Assembly: GCF_009659535.1 (NCBI RefSeq)
Contig: NZ_VJZZ01000019.1
Span: 54,514 to 118,513 of the forward strand
From: Aggregicoccus sp. 17bor-14
GTDB taxonomy: Bacteria > Myxococcota > Myxococcia > Myxococcales > Myxococcaceae
DNA: 64,000 nucleotides
Direction of reading: 5' to 3'
The position numbers and the translations under genes were made by a program. The notes under the pieces were generated by a model. It was not told where the DNA came from and searched no databases. It saw only the letters and a program-made list of their open reading frames with translations. Below, one piece after another: positions 35,502 to 44,300 of the stretch (positions are counted from its first letter, which is position 1; each line of letters begins with the position of its first letter).

Positions 35502-35571
35502 CCGGCCCCAGCCCGCGGGGCAGGCCGGCTTCTGGGCAGGGGCCGGGGTGGGTGTAGAGTGGCCCCCGCTC

Positions 35572-37560
35572 GTGCCGTTCCACGCCTCCACGCCCGGTGT
35601 CCTCCTGCTGCCTCCCGGCGCGCCCTCGCACGCGCGGGCGGCGGCGGCGCTCGAGCGCGCGGGGCTGCGGCAGGTGGAGAGCCTGGAGGCGGCGGGCCTG
35701 GTGCTGCTGGACCTGGAGGCGGCCGAGGGGCTCCCGGCGCTCGCCGCGCTCTCTCACCGCCACGACGTCTCGCGCCTCAGCCTGGTGCTCTGGGGCGCGG
35801 GGCCCCAGCTGCCCGAGGAGCAGCTGGGCGGCCTGTATGTGGCGGAGGTGGTGCTGCGCGGCCCGTCAGAGTCGAACGACCCGGACGACGCGGAGCTGGC
35901 GCTGCGGCTCGCGCGCGCCGCCGAGCGCCACCACGAGCGCAGCGAGCAGCGCCAGCGCAGCCGCGACCTCGGGCTCCTGCTGGAGCTCACGGCGGACTTC
36001 GCCGGCACGCTGGACCTGCAGGCGCTCCTGCACGGCATGACGCGCCGGCTCGCCGAGGAGATGGACATCGCGCGCGCCTCGCTGCTGCTGCTGGACCCGG
36101 CGGGCGAGGCGGCGATCGTGGTGGCGGCGAGCGACGACGCCTCGCTCAAGGACCTGCGCATCGAGCTGAGCCGCTACCCGGAGGTGCGCGAGGTGGCGCG
36201 CACGGGCAAGCCGCTCATCCTGGAGGATGCGCCCGGGCACCCGCTGCTCGAGGGCGTGCGCGCGCACGTGAGCGCGCGCGGCATCGACACCATCGCCGCG
36301 CTGCCGCTCACCATCCGCGGGGAAGTGCTGGGCGTGCTGCTGCTGCGCCGCTCCGGCAGCCAGCGCGGCTTCGGGGGCCGCGAGCTCGAGTTCCTGCTCA
36401 CCGTGGCGCACGCCACCGCGGTGGCCCTGCGCAACGCCACGCTGGTGCAGAGCGTGCGCGGGCAGAGCGAGCTGGAGAAGAGCGCGCGCATCGCGGCGGA
36501 GGAGCGCGCGGCCGCGCTCAACACCTACCAGCTCTTCTTCGCCAGCGTGAGCGAGGGCGTGGTCATCCTGGACGAGGGCGCGCGCGTGCTCTCGCTCAAT
36601 CCGGCCGCGGCGCGCCTGCTGGACGCGCCGGCGCAGGTGGTGCGCGGCCAGCACGTGGGTGAGCTGGTGTTGCCTGGGGACGAGACGCCGCTGATGGAGC
36701 TGCTGTGCGCGGCGACCCGCGGCGAGGTGCGCACGGAGGTGGACGTGGTGGCGCGCACCCGGCGCGGCCGCCAGCTCACGCTCTGCGTCAGCGCCTCCCC
36801 GCTGCACGACGGCAACGCCGCCGCGGTGCTCTCCTTCCGGGACGTGACGCTCGCGCGCCAGCTCGCCGACGAGCTGCGCAAGACGAAGGACTTCCTGCAG
36901 CGGCTCATCGACTCGTCGGTGGACGCGATCATCGCCGCGGACCTGCAGGGCAACGTCATCCTCTTCAACCCCGGCGCCGAGGCCATCTGCGGCTGGACGG
37001 CCGCCGAGGCGCTCGCGGGCATCCACGTGAACCAGCTCTACCCGCCCGGCGTGGCCAAGCAGGTGATGGCCATGCTGCGCAGCGAGGAACACGGGGGGGT
37101 GGGCCGGCTCGTCGCCAGCCGCCAGCACATCCTCACCCGCTCGGGTGAGGCGGTGCCGGTGAGCATGACCGCCTCCATCGTCTACGAGGACGGGCGCGAG
37201 GTGGCCACGGTGGGCATCTTCACCGACCTGCGCGCGCGCGTGGACCTGGAGAAGAAGCTCACGGACGCGGAGACCCGGCTCGAGCAGAGCGAGAAGAACG
37301 CGGTCATCGTGGCGCTCGCGGGCACCGCCGCGCACGAGCTCAACCAGCCGCTCACCAGCGTGATGGGCTACGCGGAGCTGCTCAAGCGCAAGCTGAAGGA
37401 GGGCGACTTCGCCTACCGCCCGGTGGACATCATCTACCGCGAGGCGGAGCGCATGGCGGACATCGTGCGCAAGATCGGCAAGATCACCCGCTACGAGACC
37501 AAGGCCTACGTGGGCGCGCAGCAGATCGTGGACCTGGACAAGGCGTCGGATGAAGACTGA
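35572..37560 (+). CDS. GAF-PAS-PAS histidine kinase lacking the ATPase domain
   Basis: 662 residues from a GTG at 35572 (the frame is open further up, but homology-like sequence begins here). In order: an N-terminal receiver-like region, a GAF domain (about 130-295), two PAS domains (about 316-430 and 441-556) and a HisKA dimerisation helix with the phospho-acceptor His588 in AAHELNQPLTSVMGY. The protein stops at 662, just after the second helix of HisKA, so the catalytic ATP-binding domain is absent. It can be phosphorylated only in trans. The next gene, a complete kinase, overlaps it by 11 bases and is the obvious candidate partner. Confidence 0.88.
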   Translation: MPFHASTPGVLLLPPGAPSHARAAAALERAGLRQVESLEAAGLVLLDLEAAEGLPALAALSHRHDVSRLSLVLWGAGPQLPEEQLGGLYVAEVVLRGPSESNDPDDAELALRLARAAERHHERSEQRQRSRDLGLLLELTADFAGTLDLQALLHGMTRRLAEEMDIARASLLLLDPAGEAAIVVAASDDASLKDLRIELSRYPEVREVARTGKPLILEDAPGHPLLEGVRAHVSARGIDTIAALPLTIRGEVLGVLLLRRSGSQRGFGGRELEFLLTVAHATAVALRNATLVQSVRGQSELEKSARIAAEERAAALNTYQLFFASVSEGVVILDEGARVLSLNPAAARLLDAPAQVVRGQHVGELVLPGDETPLMELLCAATRGEVRTEVDVVARTRRGRQLTLCVSASPLHDGNAAAVLSFRDVTLARQLADELRKTKDFLQRLIDSSVDAIIAADLQGNVILFNPGAEAICGWTAAEALAGIHVNQLYPPGVAKQVMAMLRSEEHGGVGRLVASRQHILTRSGEAVPVSMTASIVYEDGREVATVGIFTDLRARVDLEKKLTDAETRLEQSEKNAVIVALAGTAAHELNQPLTSVMGYAELLKRKLKEGDFAYRPVDIIYREAERMADIVRKIGKITRYETKAYVGAQQIVDLDKASDED

Positions 37561-39481
37561 CGCCCTGCGCCGCGCCCATGTTCCTCCGGCCGCGGCTCTG
37601 GCCGCGGCGCCGCCCGCACACGCGGCGCTGGAGGCCTTCTTCGCCTCGCTCGAGGAGCCGGTGGCCCTGCTGGACCGGCAGGGCGCGCTGCTGTGCGCGA
37701 ACCCCGCGCTCACCCGCGCGCTCGCGCAAGGCGGCCACACGCTCGCGCAGCTCGCCGGCGCGCTCGCCGAGCGCGCCCCGCTCTCGCTCGAGGGCTACGG
37801 CGAGGAGTGGGAGGCGCCCCTGCCCGGGGGCCGGCGCCTGCCGCTCACCCTGCAGCCGCAGGGGGAGTTCGTGGTCGTGCGGCTCGCCGTCACGCTCGCG
37901 AGCAGCGTGGAGCGCGCGCTGCGCGAGCAGCAGCGGGTGGAGAGCGCGCTGCTGGAGCTGGGGCGCAAGCTCGCGGCCGCCCAGGGCGAGGAGGAGCTGG
38001 TGGCGGCGGTGGCGCGCGGCGTGAAGGCGCTGTTCCCCGGCCGCCTCTTCTGCCTGCGCATCCTGGACGCGCACTCCGGTGCCCTCACCTCGCTCTACGC
38101 GGAAGGAAGGCTGCGCTCCGAGGTGCAGGGCCCCGTGGTGCTCAAGCGCAGCGCCGTGCAGCGCACCCAGCTCGCGCTGGAGCGGCTCGCGCCGGGCGCA
38201 GCCCAGCTGGTGGAGGCGGATGCGGAGCTGCCCCTGCTCTTCGAGGGCAGCGTGGGCAGCGTGAGCGCGCCGCTGGTGGCGAGCGGCGAGCTGTTCGGCG
38301 CCATCCAGCTGGAGTGGCCCGCGCCGCTGCTCGGCGAGGCGCTGGGCGACGAGCGCGTGCTGCCGCAGCTCGCGAACCAGGTGGCGGTGGCGGTGCGCAA
38401 CGCGAAGCTCATCGACGAGCTCACCTTCGTGCGCAAGTACCTGGAGGAGCTGCTCGAGCGCGCCAACGCGCTCATCGTCGTGTGCAACCGCGAGCGCAAG
38501 ATCGTGGTCTTCAACCAGGCGCTCACCAAGCTCACCGGCTTCACCAAGGAGGAGGTGCTGGGCCAGGACCTGCTCTCCTTCGTGCCGGAGGGCGAGCGGC
38601 TGCGCATGGGCGGGGTGGTGAACGAGGCCATCCGCGGCCGCCAGGTGGATGGCTTCGAGACCCGCATCCGCACCCGCGCGGGCGAGGTGCGCGCCTCCTT
38701 CGCCACCTCCAGCGTGCTCAACGCGCAGGGCGAGGTCGAGGGCGTCATCGCCATCGGGCAGGACATCACGGCGGTGCGCGAGCTGGAGCGGCGCATCATC
38801 CAGGCGGAGAAGCTCGCCTCGCTGGGGCAGCTCGCGGCCGGCGTGGTGCACGAGATCAACAACCCGATGACCGCGGTGTCCTGCTACGCGGAGGCCCTGC
38901 TGCACGGCGCCCGCGCGCGCGGCCCCGAGGCCGAGGCCGAGCGCGAGAAGCTCTCGCGCATCCTGGAGAACAGCCAGCGGGTGCTGCGCTTCACCCGCGA
39001 CCTCGTCACCTACGCGCGCCCCGCGCGCGACAAGCCCGAGCGCGTGAGCCTGCAGGCGGTGCTGGAGCAGGCCGCGGGCTTCTGCGAGCACGTGCTCACC
39101 CGCGCGCGCGTGCAGGTGCTGCGCGACTACCGCGCCCAGCCCACCCTGCGCGGGGTGCGCGGCAACCTGGTGCAGGTGTTCGTGAACCTGCTCACCAACG
39201 CGGCGCACGCCATGAGCGGGGGCGGCAGCGTCACGCTCTCGGTGAGCACCGAGGGCAGCGAGGCCGTGGTGCAGGTGCAGGACACCGGCGCCGGCATCGC
39301 GCCCGAGCACCTCGGGCACGTGTTCGAGCCCTTCTTCACCACCAAGCCCGAGGGCAAGGGCACGGGGCTCGGGCTCTCCATCGTGCAGGGCATCGTGGAG
39401 AGCCACGGCGGGCGCATCGGCGTGGAGAGCCCGCCGGGCGAGGGCGCCACCTTCACCGTGCGCCTCCCGCTCGCGGACTAG
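37550..39481 (+). CDS. GAF-PAS sensor histidine kinase
   Basis: 643 residues. A weak PAS-like region (about 25-110) precedes a GAF domain (about 125-280), a PAS domain (about 293-410), HisKA with His434 in AAGVVHEINNPMTAV, and a full HATPase domain with N box NLLTNAAHAM, G1 DTGAGIAP, F box FEPFFTTK and G2 GTGLGLS. There are no membrane segments, so it senses cytoplasmic or partner-borne signals. It starts inside the last codons of the ATPase-less kinase. Its catalytic domain could serve both proteins. No response regulator follows. Confidence 0.93.
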   Translation: MKTDALRRAHVPPAAALAAAPPAHAALEAFFASLEEPVALLDRQGALLCANPALTRALAQGGHTLAQLAGALAERAPLSLEGYGEEWEAPLPGGRRLPLTLQPQGEFVVVRLAVTLASSVERALREQQRVESALLELGRKLAAAQGEEELVAAVARGVKALFPGRLFCLRILDAHSGALTSLYAEGRLRSEVQGPVVLKRSAVQRTQLALERLAPGAAQLVEADAELPLLFEGSVGSVSAPLVASGELFGAIQLEWPAPLLGEALGDERVLPQLANQVAVAVRNAKLIDELTFVRKYLEELLERANALIVVCNRERKIVVFNQALTKLTGFTKEEVLGQDLLSFVPEGERLRMGGVVNEAIRGRQVDGFETRIRTRAGEVRASFATSSVLNAQGEVEGVIAIGQDITAVRELERRIIQAEKLASLGQLAAGVVHEINNPMTAVSCYAEALLHGARARGPEAEAEREKLSRILENSQRVLRFTRDLVTYARPARDKPERVSLQAVLEQAAGFCEHVLTRARVQVLRDYRAQPTLRGVRGNLVQVFVNLLTNAAHAMSGGGSVTLSVSTEGSEAVVQVQDTGAGIAPEHLGHVFEPFFTTKPEGKGTGLGLSIVQGIVESHGGRIGVESPPGEGATFTVRLPLAD

Positions 39482-39483
39482 TC

Positions 39484-39548
39484 CTCCCTCTCCCCCTGGG
39501 AGAGGATCCCCCCCGCGCAGGGGGGCAAGCCCCCCGGGGTGAGGGATG
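39484..39548. repeat. dispersed GC-rich hairpin repeat, copy 2 with internal insertion
   Basis: It has the same CCCTCTCCC / GGGAGAGG hairpin and GGGGTGAGGG end as copies 1 and 3, but about 26 bases built from C6, G6 and C6 runs are inserted between the two parts. It lies directly after the kinase stop, in a convergent gap. Confidence 0.75.
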
Positions 39549-39566
39549 GCCGTCCCCGAAAAGCAA

Positions 39567-39594
39567 CGCGGCCGCCGGATGACCGGCGGCCGCG
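39567..39594 (-). terminator. factor-independent terminator for the leftward exported-protein gene
   Basis: CGCGGCCGCCGG and CCGGCGGCCGCG form a perfect 12-base-pair stem with an ATGA loop. Read on the minus strand it is followed by TTGCTTTT, so it ends the leftward transcript entering from 39620. It may also act on the rightward kinase transcript. Confidence 0.7.
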
Positions 39595-39619
39595 CGAAGG
39601 AAGCAGGAGGACGCGAGGG

Positions 39620-40261
39620 CTACGGCTGCGCCGCCTCGACCAGCTCCGTGATCTCCATGCTGCGGCCCAGGTGCTGCTCCTTCTCCTCGCCCGGCTGGTC
39701 GGCCTCGTAGACCTGCAGCACGTAGGTGCTGCCGGTGTTGAAGCCGGGCTGCCTGAAGGGGTTGAGCACACTGAGGCTGGACACCGCGCCGCCACTGAAG
39801 CGCGCGGGCCAGCTGGTGAGCTTGAGCGCGCAGCCGCCGATGATGAGCATGCCCACCGGCACGTCGTTGCTGATGATCTTGCAGATGCCCTCCGCGGTGA
39901 AGTGGCCGGCGGGCAGGTCGAAGGCGACGTAGAAGTTCGGGCTCTTGTCCAGAGCCGTCGGGAAGGTGAAGTCGTTGATCCGCACGCAGGCGGTGGCCTT
40001 GCCGATGCGCCGCTGCAGCCGCGGCGCGACGCGCGCGTCCACCGGGCTGGTCTGCTGCCACCAGAGGCTGCCGCCCAGCTTCACGTTCGCGACGAAGGAC
40101 GCCTGGGCGCACACGGCGGGGTCCGGCGGGGTGGAGGCGTCCTCCACCGAGCGGAAGATGTACGTGCGCTCGCCGGCGAGCGCGGGCTGCGCGGCGAGCA
40201 GGGTGCAGAGCGAGACGGCAGCGGCCACAGCGGTGCGGAGGGTCGAAGTCGTCAGGTGCAT
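39620..40261 (-). CDS. exported protein of unknown function
   Basis: 213 residues, ATG at 40261 with a ctggag ribosome binding site. A typical signal peptide ends with the AQPALA-G junction near residue 29. The mature protein is beta-rich, has cysteines at spaced positions (VCAQ, ACVR, ICKI, GCAL) that could form two disulfides, and keeps segments such as FYVAFDLPAGHF and YVLQVYEADQPGE. I do not recognise the family. It follows the TIGR02265 gene on the same strand by 53 bases and is probably cotranscribed with it. Confidence 0.7.
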   Translation of the reverse strand: MHLTTSTLRTAVAAAVSLCTLLAAQPALAGERTYIFRSVEDASTPPDPAVCAQASFVANVKLGGSLWWQQTSPVDARVAPRLQRRIGKATACVRINDFTFPTALDKSPNFYVAFDLPAGHFTAEGICKIISNDVPVGMLIIGGCALKLTSWPARFSGGAVSSLSVLNPFRQPGFNTGSTYVLQVYEADQPGEEKEQHLGRSMEITELVEAAQP

Positions 40262-40314
40262 GAGGTCTCCAGTGCAGCGTGCAGCGTGGGGTACGTCAGT
40301 CGAGTCGGGGGGCA

Positions 40315-40917
40315 TCACTCCCAGGAGATGTCGTAGTCCGCGTCCACCACGCCGGTGCGCTTGCCCTTCACCTGCACGCCCTTGGCGCCCAGGGTGGTGA
40401 GCACGGTGTGCAGCACGCCCTCGTGGTAGGGGTGGGGCATGAAGTCGCGCTTCATGGCGATGGTGCACTGCTTGGGGCTGCTCCAGAGCACGGTGCGCTC
40501 GCCGTAGGTGACGCAGGCGCGGAAGCCCGAGGGCAGGTTGCTCACCAGCCGCTTGGGGTCCGTGTTCGCGAGCAGCAGCAGCGTCTTGCCGGCGGTGGAG
40601 ACGAGGAAGTCGTCCACGGCCTGCTTGCCGAGCAGCTGCAGCACCTTCTCGCCCGAGCCCAGCTTCGGCCCCAGCTCCTGGATGGCCTGCAGGCACAGGC
40701 GCTGGAAGCCGGTCACCGGGTAGTTGAAGAAGTCCACCGGCTTCTTCTCGCCGCCGGCGGCGCGGCAGCGCTCGGAGGCCTCGGGGCCGGCCATGTGGCG
40801 CACGGCGTTGAGGGCGCCGTTGTAGAAGAGGCCGCGGCACTGGTCGCTGGGCTCCGCCTGGGCGGAGCGCTCTGCGAACTCATCGGTGAGGGGGGTGGGG
40901 AAGCGGGGGGCGGTCAT
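40315..40917 (-). CDS. TIGR02265/DUF2378 family protein
   Basis: 200 residues from the ATG at 40917. The pattern is that of the TIGR02265 (DUF2378) family, known mainly from Myxococcales: a GLFYNGALNAV segment, a helical middle with FFNYPVTGFQRLCLQAIQELG, then AGKTLLLLANTDPKRLVSNLPSGFRACVTYGERTV, and a final half with YHEGVLHTVLTTLG. Its presence supports a myxobacterial host. The family has no assigned function; paralogues are numerous in these genomes. It lies between a FabH-like gene and an exported protein gene on the same strand. Confidence 0.85.
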   Translation of the reverse strand: MTAPRFPTPLTDEFAERSAQAEPSDQCRGLFYNGALNAVRHMAGPEASERCRAAGGEKKPVDFFNYPVTGFQRLCLQAIQELGPKLGSGEKVLQLLGKQAVDDFLVSTAGKTLLLLANTDPKRLVSNLPSGFRACVTYGERTVLWSSPKQCTIAMKRDFMPHPYHEGVLHTVLTTLGAKGVQVKGKRTGVVDADYDISWE

Positions 40918-41014
40918 GGTGATCCTGGGGGCCAGAGGAACTGCGGGGGCGGAGTCTGCGGCAGGGTGGGGGTGAAAGTCGACCCACCGGACTTTCCCCC
41001 AGTGGCGGAGGTCC

Positions 41015-42112
41015 CTAGAGGCGGATGAGCTGCGAGGCGTAGTGCACGTTGGCGCCCACCGCGGCGGTGACCACCAGGTCTCCGCTGCCCAGGCGCACGC
41101 GGCCCGCCTCGAGGTCCTCGGCGAGCAGGATCAGCTTCCCGGCGGCAGAGGTGTTGCCGTAGCGGTCCACGTTGCAGGCGACCTTGTCCTCGGGCAGCCC
41201 CGCGCGGCTGGTGTACGAGTCCATGAGGCGCTTGTTGGGCTGGTGGAAGTAGTAGCGCTTCACCTGGTCGCGCAGCTCGGGGTGCTTCTCGAAGGCGCCG
41301 TCCACCGCGTGCTGCATGTGCGTGGGGTAGGAGCGGGCCACCGCGTAGCCGTCCACCACGAAGGCCATCTCCACCGGCTTCATCCGGCCCTGGTAGGGCA
41401 GGTTGAGCTGGCCGCCGCCGCGGCGCGCCACCAGCTCGCCGTGCTCGTTGCCGCTCAAGCTGTGCAGGATGCCCTCGTCCGGGCGGCCTCCGCCGCGCAG
41501 CACCACCGCGCCCGCGCCATCGCCGAACACGTACATGGAGAGGTACGCGTTCACGGGCCGCTTGCCGGGGGCGAGCTGCAGCTCGCTCGTGAAGACCTCG
41601 CGGTTGGTGAGCGAGCTGGTGAAGGCGGAGCCGATCACGGCGATGGTCTTGTACGCGCCCGCGGAGATCATCCGCTGGGCCATGTCCATCATGTAGGGGG
41701 TGCCCGCGCAGCCGTCGTCGAGCACCAGCGCGAACGCGTCCGTGCGCATGCCCAGCGTGTGGTGCAGGCTCATCGCGTCGTGGCTGAAGTTGAGCCGGTC
41801 CGGCGTGCAGGTGACGAGGAAGAGCCCGTCCAGCTCCTTCGCGTCCACGCCCGCCATGGCCAGCGCGCGCTCGAGCGCCACCTGCGCCATGTCCACGCCG
41901 TTGCGCGGGAAGAAGTGCTTCGCGTCCTCGGGCGGGGGGAGGGCCTGCCCCGTCGCGTCGTCGAAGTCCCAGAGGAAGCGCCGCTCGCGGATGCCCGTCT
42001 TCTCCTCGATCCGCTCTGCGCTCCAACCCGGGATGGCTCGTGCGATCCGCTCGTTGCTGATGACCCGCGGAGGCACGTACGCCCCAGCTCCGATGATCCG
42101 TACGCCGCCCAT
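41015..42112 (-). CDS. 3-oxoacyl-ACP synthase III-like ketosynthase
   Basis: 365 residues from the ATG at 42112. The thiolase fold of KAS III enzymes is complete: catalytic Cys135 in DDGCAGTPYM, His290 in YYFHQPNKRLMD and Asn320 in YGNTSAAG, plus the N-terminal VRIIGAGAYVPPRVISNE. FabH starts fatty acid synthesis from acetyl-CoA, but the longer size and no nearby fab genes suggest a specialised acyl substrate, for example in a lipid or secondary metabolite pathway. It is divergent from the sigma-54 activator gene across a 217-base gap. Confidence 0.9.
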   Translation of the reverse strand: MGGVRIIGAGAYVPPRVISNERIARAIPGWSAERIEEKTGIRERRFLWDFDDATGQALPPPEDAKHFFPRNGVDMAQVALERALAMAGVDAKELDGLFLVTCTPDRLNFSHDAMSLHHTLGMRTDAFALVLDDGCAGTPYMMDMAQRMISAGAYKTIAVIGSAFTSSLTNREVFTSELQLAPGKRPVNAYLSMYVFGDGAGAVVLRGGGRPDEGILHSLSGNEHGELVARRGGGQLNLPYQGRMKPVEMAFVVDGYAVARSYPTHMQHAVDGAFEKHPELRDQVKRYYFHQPNKRLMDSYTSRAGLPEDKVACNVDRYGNTSAAGKLILLAEDLEAGRVRLGSGDLVVTAAVGANVHYASQLIRL

Positions 42113-42329
42113 GTGGAAATCTCCTGCCCCGGTAGAATCCAGAGTTCACCGGGTTGGTGGCTTTCTGGCAGGAACCAGGCCAAGCTTCGGCCCGGGCGAA
42201 GGTCGCGGAATGACGCAGGGGGCCGAAGCGCGCGCGCATCGGTCCTGAAGCGGGCGCGCGGTGCCCATCCGGGGGGAGGAAGCGGGAGGAACGCGTGCAA
42301 TCGCAGGGCTTTGGGCTGGGGCTTCAACC

Positions 42330-44210
42330 ATGAAGCAGCCCCCTTCAGTGCTGAAGCAGGGGGCAGCGGAGGCCGGGTACGGCGGCCTGTGGCGGCGGCG
42401 CACACCGCTGCACGTGCAGGTGATGACGGATCCACCGCTGCGCGGCTGCTGGTCGGTGAACCTGAGCGCCACGGGCATCGGGCTGATCGCCGCGCCGCGC
42501 GGGCCCGAGGAGGGGCCGCGCGAGGGCAGCGTGCTGCAGCTCAGCTTCAACCTGCCGGGGGACGCGCTGCGGGTGCGCGCGCTGGGCGAGGTGCGCTGGC
42601 GCCACGACGTGCCCGCGGGCCCCGAGAGCGCGGCGGCGGCGAGCCTGGGGGTGCACTTCACGCGCTTCGCCGAGGACGACCAGGTGCTGCTGGTGCGCTA
42701 CCTCAGCGGGCACCGGCTGCAGGTGGCGGTGGTGGGGGCGGGCGCCCAGGAGGAGGCGCGGGTGCGCGCGGCGCTGGAGCCGCACGCGAGCGTGCACGTG
42801 TGCGCGGACGAGGCGGCGCTGGAGGCGGTGCTCGAGCGCGGCGACCTCTCCTGCGTGGTGGTGTGCGGGCCCAGCGAGGAGGTGGCGGCGGCGCGCGTGG
42901 AGGCGCTCGCGGCGCGCCGCGCGCCCGAGGACTCGCTGCGCGACCTCGCCCCGCGCGTCGTCTACTGCGCGCCCTCGCGGCCCGAGCGCCTGGTGGCGCT
43001 GTTCAACGCGGACAAGGTGTTCCGCGCGCTCGCCCCGCACCCCGAGGGGCCGGACCCGGAGGCGCTCACGCGCGCCGTGCTCGCCGCCTGCCGCGAGCAC
43101 GGGGTGCGCACCGAGCAACACCGCATGGGCATGGAGCTCGAGCGCCACCTGCACCGCCAGCGCCACGCGCTGGGCGCGGGCGGCGAGCCGGGTGCCCTGC
43201 CGCGCGCGGTGCCCGAGGCGGGTGAGGAGCCGGGCTTCGCGTCCCCTGCGATGCGCCGCGTGCGCGAGCTGCTCGCGCTCGCCGCGCCGCACCGGGTGGC
43301 GGTGCTGCTGCAGGGCGAGACGGGCACGGGCAAGGAGGTGCTCGCGCGCAGCCTGCACCAGCTGAGCGGCGACGCGAGCGGCCCCTTCGTGGTGCAGGAC
43401 TGCGGCGCGCTCACCGAGACGCTGCTGGAGAGCGAGCTGTTCGGCCACGTGAAGGGGGCCTTCACCGGCGCGGTGGCGGACCACCCCGGCCTCTTCGTGC
43501 TCGCGCACGGCGGCACGCTGTTCCTGGACGAGATCGAGAACACGACGCCCAACCTGCAGGCGAAGCTGCTGCGCGTGCTGGAGACGGGGGACGTGCGGCC
43601 GGTGGGCGGCGTGCGCTCGCGCCGGGTGGACGTGCGCGTGGTGGCGGCGAGCAACCGCGACCTCGCCGAGGAGGTGCGCAGCGGGCGCTTCCGCGCGGAC
43701 CTCTTCTACCGCCTCAACTCCTTCACCCTGGACCTGCCCCCGCTGCGCACGCGGCCCGAGGACGTGCTGCCGCTCGCGCAGCACTTCCTCGAGCTCTTCA
43801 ACGCCCGGCTGGGGCGCTCGGCGCGCGGGCTCTCGCCGGAGGCGGCGGCGGCGCTGCAGGCCTACGGCTGGCCGGGCAACGTGCGCGAGCTGAAGAACGC
43901 GATGGAGCGCGCGGTGCTGCTCTCGCGCGACGGGGAGGCGCTGGGCCCCGGGCAGCTGCCGGACGTCGTGGCGCGCGCGGCCGCCGCAGCGCCCGCGCAG
44001 GCCGCGCCCTCCACCGGCACGGGCTCGCTGCGCGCGCGGCTGGACGCGCTGGAGCGGGCGCTGATCCGCGAGGCGCTCGCGCGCCACGGCGGCGTGCTGC
44101 GGCGCGCGGCCGCGGAGCTGCAGACGGACGCGGTCACCCTCGGCCGGCGCGCGCGGCGCCACGGCCTGTGGGGCGAAACACCCGGGACGCCCGAAGGCGA
44201 CGCCTCATAG
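42330..44210 (+). CDS. PilZ / degenerate receiver / sigma-54 AAA+ activator
   Basis: 626 residues from the ATG at 42330. Residues about 20-125 form a PilZ domain with RRR near 22-24 and the c-di-GMP signature NLSATG. About 128-265 is a receiver-like fold in which the strand that should hold the phospho-acceptor reads VVVCGPSE, so the Asp is missing. The AAA+ module (about 295-520) has Walker A GETGTGKE at 329-336, GAFTGA at 376-381 and FLDEIENTTP as Walker B. A FIS-like helix-turn-helix (about 570-615) closes the protein. GAFTGA indicates action on sigma-54 RNA polymerase; c-di-GMP control is inferred. Confidence 0.92.
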   Translation: MKQPPSVLKQGAAEAGYGGLWRRRTPLHVQVMTDPPLRGCWSVNLSATGIGLIAAPRGPEEGPREGSVLQLSFNLPGDALRVRALGEVRWRHDVPAGPESAAAASLGVHFTRFAEDDQVLLVRYLSGHRLQVAVVGAGAQEEARVRAALEPHASVHVCADEAALEAVLERGDLSCVVVCGPSEEVAAARVEALAARRAPEDSLRDLAPRVVYCAPSRPERLVALFNADKVFRALAPHPEGPDPEALTRAVLAACREHGVRTEQHRMGMELERHLHRQRHALGAGGEPGALPRAVPEAGEEPGFASPAMRRVRELLALAAPHRVAVLLQGETGTGKEVLARSLHQLSGDASGPFVVQDCGALTETLLESELFGHVKGAFTGAVADHPGLFVLAHGGTLFLDEIENTTPNLQAKLLRVLETGDVRPVGGVRSRRVDVRVVAASNRDLAEEVRSGRFRADLFYRLNSFTLDLPPLRTRPEDVLPLAQHFLELFNARLGRSARGLSPEAAAALQAYGWPGNVRELKNAMERAVLLSRDGEALGPGQLPDVVARAAAAAPAQAAPSTGTGSLRARLDALERALIREALARHGGVLRRAAAELQTDAVTLGRRARRHGLWGETPGTPEGDAS

Positions 44211-44241
44211 CCGGCGCACGAGGGGGCGCAGCCGCGTGAAG

Positions 44242-44280
44242 GTCCCCTCTCCCCCTGGGAGAGGGTCGGGGGTGAGGGAG
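44242..44280. repeat. dispersed GC-rich hairpin repeat, copy 3
   Basis: CCCTCTCCC and GGGAGAGGG arms followed by GGGGGTGAGGG, in the convergent gap between the sigma-54 activator gene and the MshEN gene. It is nearly identical to copy 1 at 21240-21276. Confidence 0.75.
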
Positions 44281-44300
44281 GTGCGACCCGATGCCGCGCC

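Noticed and set aside
42113..42329. A sigma-54 promoter (TGGCAG...) in front of the PilZ activator
   Set aside because: A GG-type element is present near 42167 but no GC element follows at the required distance.
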